This document shows positions 56,347 to 64,000 of a DNA stretch of 64,000 nt, piece after piece. The stretch spans positions 16,939,036 to 17,003,035 of the forward strand of contig CM063252.1 of assembly GCA_032158295.1 (NCBI GenBank), in the 5' to 3' direction. Source of the DNA: Pycnopodia helianthoides. Its lineage: Eukaryota > Echinodermata > Asteroidea > Forcipulatida > Asteriidae. Each line of letters starts with the position of its first letter. Position 1 is the stretch's first letter. Position numbers and translations under genes: made by a program. Under the pieces are notes generated by a model. That model was not told the DNA's origin, did not search any database, and saw nothing but the letters and a program-made list of their open reading frames with translations.

Positions 56347-56530
56347 TAAGGGACAGGTACAAATTTTTAATAGGGAACGAATATATATTTTGTGGGAACA
56401 AAATGACTTCGGGGAACAAAGCTAGTTATTTCGTGGGAACAAAATGTTATTTCGCGGTAACGAAATAGTATATTGTTTTGTGGGAATGAATTGATATTTC
56501 GAGGAACGAAGGAAAGTTTCGTAGGGAAGT
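56347..56530. repeat. Dispersed repeat AAGGGACAGGTA..., copy 2
   Basis: Begins AAGGGACAGGTACAAA and contains repeated GGGAACAAAATG and ATTTCG phrases. Related to 44945-45075 and 62845-63000. Confidence 0.6.
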
Positions 56531-56877
56531 CGAATGTTTTAAAGTAATATTATCAAAAAGATGTGTCTTCCACAAATCAGAACATAACAGTTGGAACTGA
56601 GAGAAACATTCACAATTTCTGTTTTATTGGTTTTATTGCAATAAATGGATTAAAGGCCAATCGAAATTACTTGTATACTTACTTATCTGATATATGGATT
56701 TTTCATAACAGTCTATTAATTCGTTACATTGATTGCATTGTCATTTTTGTTATAATAGTAGATCCTTGTAATTTGGGGAGTGTATGTCACGCGGCATTCA
56801 TTAAACAATAATCATTATGCATGCATGGCGTACATCACGAACTCTGCATATGGGTTCCATTCTAATGTGCGCTAGAC

Positions 56878-56913
56878 CCATAGAAATAGAACTCTAGTGT
56901 TCTATTTCTATGG
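56878..56913. repeat. Perfect palindrome, 15-bp arms
   Basis: Arms CCATAGAAATAGAAC and GTTCTATTTCTATGG with a 6-base centre. Confidence 0.9.
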
Positions 56914-57005
56914 CTAGACCCAACCTCGTCCCCAGGGGTGATCGATATATCCGCGCCATTTCTTTCCAGCATGCCTTGCTCGCTCATAACCCCTGGAATT
57001 GGTTC

Positions 57006-57039
57006 ATTAAAATGTGCTCATATTACAGCACATTTTAAT
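57006..57039. repeat. Perfect inverted repeat, 13-bp arms
   Basis: Arms ATTAAAATGTGCT and AGCACATTTTAAT with an 8-base centre. Confidence 0.9.
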
Positions 57040-57414
57040 TAGGCCTGTGGCCGATCCACTCTACGCGCCCGCTCAAGTATGGTAACCCGCAAAAGAGGCC
57101 TGAAGTCAAGGAGCAACTGGTCCCCTCTCATTTTTCTTTGATCTTGTGATATGTCTAACTCTATGCAGTTTAGGGTGACAGTGTAAAGACATGATTCATT
57201 TGAAATGGAATCGCGTCAAATACTTTCATTTTTCACATGCGCGTACTAAGCGTCCTACAAGCGCCATACAAGCGCTCAGAAGTTTTAAACAAGCGTGCAC
57301 GCAAAGTATTCACGTTTGGGAGCCAATCGCCGTTGTTTTTCACTACATCCCTACCAGGGGTTAGTGACGAGAGGTATCGAAACTGCGCGCTTCCCATAAA
57401 AGCGCGGCTGCGCT

Positions 57415-57451
57415 CATTGATCTACATTATACAGTATAATGTAGATCAATG
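57415..57451. repeat. Perfect palindrome, 18-bp arms, one-base centre
   Basis: Arms CATTGATCTACATTATAC and its reverse complement around a single A at 57433. Confidence 0.95.
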
Positions 57452-57738
57452 GCTGCGCTAGACCATGTGTCAAGCAAAGTATTAATAAAAACCCGGGACA
57501 GTTTATCCATTCTGATTGGTCGAGAGGAGGTCACATGTTTAAACGTGCGATATAAACACGGCTGGAAGTGTTTAAAAAAACACCGTGGCTCGCAAGGTTA
57601 CGCAGGCGCTAATTTACGCGAAACTCAATGAATGGTCTTCAATCTAAAATCGAATGGTCGGAAAACGAACCCGCTACTTTTCATTTTTTGAACTACTGTT
57701 TTTTCGCCGTTGGTGGTGCCCTCGCATGTTCGGAACGA

Positions 57739-58162
57739 TGACGTCATACTGCGGACGGTGGAAGGTTGTTCCGTCTACGTCTTTATGCATTTACTGTCTG
57801 TCTTGCTTGGATCGTTCCCTTTTTTCCAAGTTTTTCCAATTACGTGTGCTAGTTTGTATCATGCCAAGCAAATGTGCTGTCGCTTGATTCTACAAACAGC
57901 AAAAAGAGTCCCGAACGTCGGCATGCCCCTCTGAGTTTTGTCTCCCCCCTTTTCGAGAGAACTCCCCCGGTCACTGAGCTTATATCAGCCCGATCAGAAG
58001 TGTTTGACAGAAAAAAAATCATCATCAACACTTTAAAATTCACACGAACCGCTACTTTCCGACGTTTTGATCAGCTTAATTTTCGTTTCAGAGGTGTTTT
58101 TTGCATGTAAACAATACACGTTTGTGTGTGAGGTAAACAGAACTGTCCGCAGTATGACGTCA
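57739..58162. mobile_element. Possible small DNA element with 18-bp inverted ends and THAP-like remnant
   Basis: TGACGTCATACTGCGGAC at 57739-57756 is exactly inverted at 58145-58162. Between them lies a THAP-domain-like start (see 57861). THAP domains form the DNA-binding N-terminus of P-element-type transposases, so a deletion derivative is possible. No 8-bp target duplication was verified. Confidence 0.4.
57861..57945 (+). pseudogene. THAP-domain-like N-terminus, frameshifted
   Basis: ATG at 57861 reads MPSKCAVA then a stop. Shifting one base gives DSTNSKKSPERRHAPLSF. Together they resemble the THAP opening MPxxCAVxGCxNxxxx...SFHRFP, but the second Cys codon is lost. The remainder of a C2CH finger is not recognisable. 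Confidence 0.45.
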
Positions 58163-58450
58163 CAGTGCCTAATTTATTCCGAGGCGGTTAATGGCTTTTC
58201 GTGAAAATCAGCGTTTTTGCGTAACACTGATCAAAATGTGTGTTTTTTTTACATTATGAAACATTTTGTATTGAGTTCCACTCATTTATATTGAATCATT
58301 ACCTAATCGTTTACCTTTCTACAAAAAAGCCCAATGTTAATTTCATTCAAGTTGATCTTTAACAGAAAAGTTGTACAGATTTTGCAACAATATTACGCTT
58401 TTTAACAAAAAAAGAGCATTTATGAATGGAAATAAAAGTATAGTGACTCT

Positions 58451-58536
58451 GTCTTAACCGGCCGTTTAAAACCTTCGGCTCGGTCCTTTATCGCACGGCC
58501 ACGACCCTGCTGGTTTTAAACGGCCGGTCATAAGAC
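58451..58536. repeat. Hairpin repeat, copy 1
   Basis: Arms GTCTTAACCGGCCGTTTAAA and the near-complement ending TAAGAC. The flanking upstream 90 bases are also shared with copy 2 (59091-59213). Confidence 0.85.
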
Positions 58537-58739
58537 CGCCTCAGTACTCTTATTCCCTACTCATAGTAAAGTAGTGGATGCCAGAATGAACTACAAAATA
58601 TACAAAATATTGTTCTTATTATTTAAACATCGTGGCAAACAACAAATACCTTATTTTGTATTCATAAATACCTCGGAGAGTTTATCCATTCTGATTGGTG
58701 GAGAGCGTGTCACGTGGCCGTGTTTAAACAGATACTGGT

Positions 58740-58904
58740 ATAGATGGATTGCAATACGCGTCATTGACCACCATCTTTGATGAATTGTGCAGCGTGAAGA
58801 GCTATCATTGGCGGGAGAGTCGTGCGTAGCGCGTACACAGGTGCACTTTTCCATCGTTTTACATCAAAGATGGCTGTCAATGACGCGCATTGCAATTCAT
58901 CTAT
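58740..58904. repeat. Foldback, 43-bp arms
   Basis: Arms 58740-58782 and 58862-58904 match as reverse complements with three mismatches (for example CATCTTTGATG outside the loop). The spacer is 79 bases. Confidence 0.85.
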
Positions 58905-59090
58905 ATTCAGTCTAAAAAAGTATTCAAGTTAGTGTTATAACTGTCGAGCGTGGCATGTATATCCTTCGCGAAACAGGGCTCAAGGGCGTGACAGGAAATG
59001 AAAGTTAACAGAAAAGTTGAGATTTTCCAACAATATTACGCTTTTTAACAAAAAGGGCATTTATGAATGTGAATAAAAGAGTAGTGACTC

Positions 59091-59213
59091 GGTCTTAACC
59101 GGCCGTTTAAAACCTTGCAGAGCCGTGGTCGTGCGATAAAGGACCTTGCCTTTCGGCTCGGTCCTTTATCACACTGCCACGACCCTGCCGGTTTTAAACG
59201 GCCTGTTAAGACC
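59091..59213. repeat. Hairpin repeat, copy 2, with nested inner hairpin
   Basis: Outer arms GGTCTTAACCGGCCGTTT and inverted partner as in copy 1. The inner arms (GTGGTCGTGCGATAAAGGAC and partner) are also inverted, making an extended cruciform-prone unit. Shared upstream segment at 59003-59090. Confidence 0.85.
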
Positions 59214-59676
59214 GCGTCACCACCCTTTTATTCCCTTATTAAAAAACACAATGTAGGGTTTTCATTTTCAATGGAGGCAATATCTTCACTCGTTGAAAGA
59301 AGGAATGTTCCATTCAACTCGGCTCTGCCTCGTTGAACAGAACTTTTCATATTTCAACTCATAAAAATATCATCTCATCATTGCACTCATAAACATCTAT
59401 TACTCGCTCGATGTTTAAACAATTTGTGGATAGCGAAATAATATTTTCCTTATGCGATGCATTAAAAACAAATTTGTTTTTACGAAATCAGAAGACAATT
59501 AAGAAAACCTATATAGTTCACAAACATGTTTATGGGAAAATATTCTGCTATTGGACAATCACCATAACAATAATAATAGGGAAATCTTAGACAGAATACA
59601 ATCACAAAACGTAAATGTGAAGGAAATGAAAGAAAAACATGGAACTCAATTGTTACAGCATTTAAGATGCTTATTA

Positions 59677-59821
59677 TTACATATCAATCTCTTTGTCTAC
59701 TTCTCCTATGACATTTTCATACGCATGGTTATCCAATTCCTTCTGCAAGTCAGCATCCGTCGTAGTAATGGTTGCCATGGCAATGTTGTCCTCGTTGTCT
59801 CCTCCTCCGAGACATCTTGGT
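59677..59821 (-). CDS. SLC22 gene 2 terminal exon (cytoplasmic tail)
   Basis: After TTCTTTCAAG the frame joins exon 9 in phase and reads PRCLGGGDNEDNIAMATITT, then HAYENVIGEVDKEIDM and TAA. Its match to the gene 1 tail supports both assignments. Confidence 0.88.
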
Positions 59822-62800
59822 CTTGAAAGAACAACACAAAATTATTCAAATACAAAAGAAAAGGATATCTTGTTATATTAAAAGCTTTTCAGTTTCAATG
59901 TGAAAGCTTACTCAGAACAAAGAAAAATTGACCAGATCTGGATTTGAACCAACTACCTCCGGATCTACGTGCCAGCACTCGACCAACTGAGCTATCTAGC
60001 CGTATATGTCGATGGTCTTCCATTTTGTTAATATCTTTGTTCGAGGGTTACAGTCAGAAGCCATACAACCTTTAACTGTCGTGTGGCCAGGGATCACACC
60101 AAAGTTTACGATAAAGCGGCAGCTAAGGTTTCGCCGTAAGGAGATGCGACTTTTTAAATTCAAATATTTAGTAATTGATATCATTAAAATTTCATGTGAG
60201 TACCAATCCTCTGGGCCTATCTAAAATACTGTCAGAAGCTGATAAAGGATTTTTAGGATGCCACAAATCACCGTTGTTATTCTTATTGTGCTATATTCCC
60301 CTCACTTTTGGATCTTGAGGGCCAGCGGATCAATCCACCATAATTGCCCATGCAGTAAAAACAAAATGGCGTAATAATGGCCGATTCATAGGAAAAGCAA
60401 AGAAAAAATAAAAGATCATAATCGACTTGTCTCAAACTTATAATCATTGCGCACAATATGACTATTGTCTTTCTGACGAAATGCTTTTACTAGAATTGCT
60501 TTAATAGTGCAAGCACGGGCGGATTAATTAAGGAGGTGCAAAAAGAGTACCAAAAAAAAAACGCAAAAAGAACTACTTTGTCTCAACACATAACCTATAA
60601 AGGCTGAGAATTCACCAAAGTGTGTCATAAGATTTCAACTATTCCCAGAGCTACTTGTAGCAGTGGGAAGCAATATCCCGTAAATTTGACACTTGCAACG
60701 GCTGGTAAAGCGCAAACGCTGACCTTTGACCGCTTTTGTTTTTTCGATCATTTCTCGTTTATTACGTGACATTTTGATGATAGAACCCGGACCCCACGCC
60801 GTGGTATAAACGCTACATTGGGTGCGCGCACGTTTCTCTAATTTTCGCAAATATTTATTCAAGAAATGTATGAGAAAAAATAACATTTTTATTCCGATCG
60901 AAAGATGATCATAGAAATGCACACCAAAACAGCAAAACAACATTCCGGGCCCTTGAGAGGATCCCGGGCCCATCGCCATTGTTCTGTAGGCTTCACGCTA
61001 TCATTCTGTCCGTTGAATGACGTATAGAGAAATAATGAGGAAAAGAAATCAAAACGGTTCTAATTATTTTAACTGCATCGTAGAGCATTGTCGTCTTCAC
61101 AGGCCCCTTTCCTCAACTCTTTATTCAATTCAGCTTCGCGTTGCACTCGATCGAATCGTTACGACAACCCGCTCCTGCACCAAAATTCCTGCTCCGCTCT
61201 GGCAAGTACTAATTAAAGAGTTGATGCGGCACACGTACACGCAGCTGCTTCATAATCATAATGTATATCAGACTGGAAAAGCATGCAAATATTTTCAACT
61301 AGAGAATTGGAGATAAAAGATCATTCCAATAACTAATTGATTGCTTTTAATTTATTGATCAGTGTATTTGGAGAGCCTTCAATTATAATGAAGATTGGAT
61401 TTATACCCCGACCATTCTGTATTGGTCTTCGATAGATTTTCTTTTTATATTCATTCGAAAATAGAATTGTGATTTTTTTTTTTTCATGACCGGGGGCCAG
61501 CTTAATTGTTTCTCTCCCTCTTCCTTTCCAACCTCAGTCTGTTTTACATACATTTGATTGGAATAGTAAAAGACATTAACTTAATACATTTGGTAAAATG
61601 ATGTATCTCAAAAACGCACATTTCGAGAAAAATAGGTTTCAAGTTGGAATAACTGCCTTTTGTTTCAGATTATCATGGGTCTTGAGTTTATTATTTTTTT
61701 TTTTCTGATCTTTGAAAAAGAGTTTCCATATTTTTTTTTAGTTTTGGAACATTATTAAAGAAACTGTGACAATTTATCCAAAGATACATCATTTTACCGA
61801 GATAATGCATTAACAGGAAAACGTATCTCGTCAAACTGATGCATAACAATAGTATACTCCAAAACGTTTTTGACGCTGACTATTTTGCTAAAAATGGTGT
61901 ATGTCAGAGAGATACACAACTTTACCTTACCTTAGCTTTCCAAATAAATGTAAGTGTGACATACAGCATTTTTGTAAATTAAAGTCACCAGTTCGGTAAT
62001 TTTGAGGCTGAACATGCAGAGTGTATCTTTGAAACGATGCATTGCCTGATGTTGAGAGTTTCAAAATCGAAAATAGCGCCCTCGCTGTTCCGGGAAATGG
62101 CTTTATCACAAAAATCTTGAAAAAAACTTACATACAGTGTTTTACCAAAATAGGGCCATTGCTCAATACTGTTGTTCTCACTTAGCATATCTCATCGTTC
62201 AAAGATCAAAGAATGGTCGCCTTTTCCCCCGAAAACAAAGACATGGTTTGCAAAGACCATCGTGGGACATAGATGCTAAAACAAAAAAAACACAGAGTGT
62301 GAATTTACTTTCCAAATGCTTCCCCTTCTTCCAGAGTCTCGGGAAGTTTCTTGTGGTTGGTTTCCGGGAGGAGTAATGCAAGCAGACCAGCCATAATGGA
62401 AAGACTACCAAATAAGATAAATGGCAGAGGTCCCCATACAAACTTCAACTGTAGAATGTAAGGTGAAAGGATACCAGCGACACGGGCCGCTGTGGATGAC
62501 AAACCCATCCCGGCACTCCTGTATCACAAAGGGAAAATGATTGGATTTATCAACGTATTTTAATTGGCCTTTTAGTCAGGTATATACGGATGAAGAAAAA
62601 TTTCGAATGAAAAGAGGCAACATTTGTTCTCGATCATAATGCAGTCTGGAGAATGTTTGATTTTTGTCCAGACATATTATGTTGTTTTATTCTGACACTC
62701 TTTCTTTTGTCACGCACTGATATTGCAATACGTGTATTATTCAGTGTTTACTTGTAGGACTGGTAATGTTATTAATCTGTATTACTTTGTTTGATATGTA

Positions 62801-64000
62801 TGTATCCTTTTTTTCAATCTGAAAGCTCATTGATTCGGTGCCCCTAAAGGGACAGGTAATAACAGATAAACACAAATTTGGGACAATCTTTCGTTACATC
62901 GAAATAATATTTCGTTCCCTCACAATAAAAGTTCGTTTCCATTGAATATTTCGAGGTATCGAAGAGTAAACTTTTCGAAACATCATTTTCGGGAGAAACA
63001 AACTAATGATTAAATTGCTCTACCTGTTGATACATTTGTTCTGAACCTGTGCGCTTAGGGGCTTCGTATCTTCCAGCTTTACATACCTAACAGGTGTGGG
63101 GAATATCTCTCCTGACACGACGTAGATAGTCGCAAATGATGCTGTAATGCAGAACTTCCCGATCATGGCAATCACTGTCCTTACAATACCCATTTCTGCA
63201 TCGTGCAAGATGATACATCAATTATGTAAAAAGGCAATCCAATATCTTGTATATCAAAATGCACAACAATCCAGAACATTAAAAAGAAAAAGTAATAAAT
63301 AACCAAATAAGTTGAACAAATAAAATACTCCCTCAAAATATTATTATTTTGAGAGAACACATTTCTGCTTTGTTGTCTTCGATGTGGAGTTTTGTTGTTG
63401 GTGTTTTGTTTAGTTTTGTGTGTGAGGTTTTTTGTTTTGTTTTTGTATTTGTTTTTCACAGTACTAAGGTTTTGAAATACCTAGGAAAGCAGTAATCATA
63501 CAAGCAATGCCTCCGATCACCATACTGCCACTCAGGTTATATCTCCGGCCGTACTGCAAGGCAAAGAGGCAGAAGATCAGAGACGGGAATTCAACTAAAC
63601 CTGCGATTGCCGCTGCCACATAGTCATTTACTCCAAGATCTGAGGTGCTTAAACCCAATCCGTAGTATACCATGCTGTTCACTGCCCTAATGTGTAAAGG
63701 ACAAATGTGTCTTTAGAATTCAGAAGCCTTTGAGAAATTTTAAGGAAAGCCTTTTTTAACAAAATTATTGAAAGTAAATCTTATTTTGTCGTAAAAACAC
63801 ATGAGGTTTTTACGTTGTTAATGTTGGCATATAGTCATATTATACTAACCAGTTAAACATCATATTCAACGTCTTGATGCACAAGTTGGGAGTTGCAAAA
63901 AGTCCCAAGGCAGTTTGCTTTGCTGCAGAGTGCGTTTCAGCCTGGTAAAAACGAGACAGTTTGTAATTCACTTCGATTAAAGGAACATTATAGAATTGGT
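59677..64000 (-). CDS. SLC22-family organic ion transporter, gene 2 (3' part, five exons in window)
   Basis: Minus-strand exons at 63850-63941, 63481-63686, 63087-63195, 62309-62518 and 59677-59821 correspond one-to-one with exons 6-10 of gene 1, with lengths 92, 206, 109, 210 and 145. They encode the segment from just before TM7 to the C-terminus. Motifs: GLFATPNLCIKTLNMMFNW, LQYGRRYNLSGSM, SGEIFPTPVR, GLLALLLPETN and LPETLEEGEAFG. It ends with an acidic tail, EVDKEIDM. The upstream exons lie beyond position 64000. Same-strand tandem order and close similarity indicate a local duplication. The final intron (59822-62308) holds a tRNA-like repeat copy. Substrate is unknown. Confidence 0.93.
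59905..60135 (-). mobile_element. tRNA-like foldback repeat, copy 3 (gene 2 intron 9)
   Basis: Minus-strand copy with tRNA-like core 59930-60001 between GAACAAAGATATTAAC and GTCAATTTTTCTTTGTTC. Outside the core it shares GTGTGATCCCTGGCCACACG and TGTATGGCTTCTGACTG with copy 1. Confidence 0.8.
59930..60001 (-). tRNA. tRNA-like sequence (anticodon position GTA), probably a repeat relic
   Basis: 72 bases, the same length as copy 1. The acceptor arms GGCTAGA and TCTGGTC pair with G-U wobbles. The anticodon loop ACGTAGA places GTA where copy 1 has GTT and again has C before the anticodon. The B box GGTTCAAATCC is kept. Confidence 0.55.
60672..60780 (+). repeat. Diverged third copy of the 260-bp dispersed repeat
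   Basis: Shares ACTTGCAACGGCTGGTAAAG and GCTGACCTTTGACCGC with 19658-19921; the second half is lost. Confidence 0.6.
60790..62300. other. SLC22 gene 2 intron 9, remainder
   Basis: No gene-like frame was recognised. T-rich runs lie at 61470-61485 and 61690-61740. AAAATGATGTATCT (61597) has an inverted counterpart at 61784-61798. Confidence 0.45.
62309..62518 (-). CDS. SLC22 gene 2 exon 9 equivalent (TM11-TM12)
   Basis: 210 bases, acceptor GTGATACAG, donor GTAAAT. Reads SAGMGLSSTAARVAGILS and LPETLEEGEAFG. Confidence 0.93.
62845..63000. repeat. Dispersed repeat AAGGGACAGGTA..., copy 3
   Basis: Begins CTAAAGGGACAGGTAA and carries ATTTCGTTCCCTCA and TATTTCGAGGTATCGA phrases, as at 44945 and 56347. 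Confidence 0.65.
63087..63195 (-). CDS. SLC22 gene 2 exon 8 equivalent (TM10)
   Basis: 109 bases, acceptor GATGCAG, donor GTATGT. Reads AMIGKFCITASFATIYVVSG and EIFPTPVR. Confidence 0.93.
63481..63686 (-). CDS. SLC22 gene 2 exon 7 equivalent (TM7-TM9)
   Basis: 206 bases. Reads NSMVYYGLGLSTSDLGVNDY and QYGRRYNLSGSMVIGG; ends before GTATTT. Confidence 0.93.
63850..63941 (-). CDS. SLC22 gene 2 exon 6 equivalent
   Basis: 92 bases after TTTTTACCAG; ends AACTG before GTTAGT. Reads GLFATPNLCIKTLNMMFNW. Confidence 0.92.
63977..64000. mobile_element. Start of a TTAA-type MITE running off the window
   Basis: TTAAAGGAACATTATAGAAT matches the terminus of the complete element at 25461-25840 with one substitution. 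Confidence 0.8.

Noticed and set aside
55931..56468. Four overlapping open frames of 120-168 codons
   Set aside because: They are translations of the GGTGCTGG minisatellite in every frame.

Overview
The window is animal nuclear DNA: intron-rich genes with GT-AG splice sites and a very high load of dispersed transposon debris. Several terminal sequences here, such as elements opening TTAAAGGCAGTGG and TTAAAGGAGCAC flanked by TTAA, resemble elements I remember from echinoderm (sea star or sea urchin) genomes. That placement is from memory and could not be searched, so the organism is best given as a marine deuterostome, probably an echinoderm.

Genes. (1) A minus-strand gene runs leftward from 31119 to at least 8345. 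Its exons encode a type II membrane anchor, an IPKTGSRT 5'-phosphosulfate-binding loop, an SLTRDPVERF 3'-phosphate-binding strand and a GVTEEFGDYLRVLE helix, which identifies a Golgi 2-O-sulfotransferase-type enzyme (Sulfotransfer_2; heparan/uronyl 2-O-sulfotransferase group). At least one middle exon and the 3' end are unresolved. (2) A divergent plus-strand exon at 31377 shares the 257-bp upstream region with it. (3) A complete SLC22-type organic ion transporter lies on the minus strand in ten coding exons (49536 to 36886). (4) A paralogous SLC22 gene follows in tandem; only its last five coding exons (63941 to 59677) are inside the window. Weak single-exon candidates are listed at 33045-34699 and 35689-35843.

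Layout. 1-1310: dead Ty3/gypsy integrase fragment. 2595-5551: three tandem units of about 1 kb. 5795-8393: five tandem 520-bp units, the array beginning inside a sulfotransferase exon. 8345-31119: sulfotransferase exons separated by foldback elements, TTAA-type elements, minisatellites, a tRNA-like element, two non-LTR retrotransposon remnants and a Penelope-like fragment. 31617-32420: inverted copy of a tandem repeat also present at 18985-19527. 33680-34333: near-perfect 654-bp palindrome with a 9-bp target duplication. 36886-49536: SLC22 gene 1, with foldback elements and satellites in its introns. 49600-59676: intergenic, rich in MITEs, minisatellites and short palindromes. 59677-64000: SLC22 gene 2.

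Quality note. Four independent places show single-base length differences (two repeat arrays, sulfotransferase exon 3, SLC22 gene 1 last exon). Together they suggest residual long-read indel errors as well as real decay. I found no bacterial-type system, CRISPR array or convincing new gene system; the most unusual structures are repeats and foldback elements.
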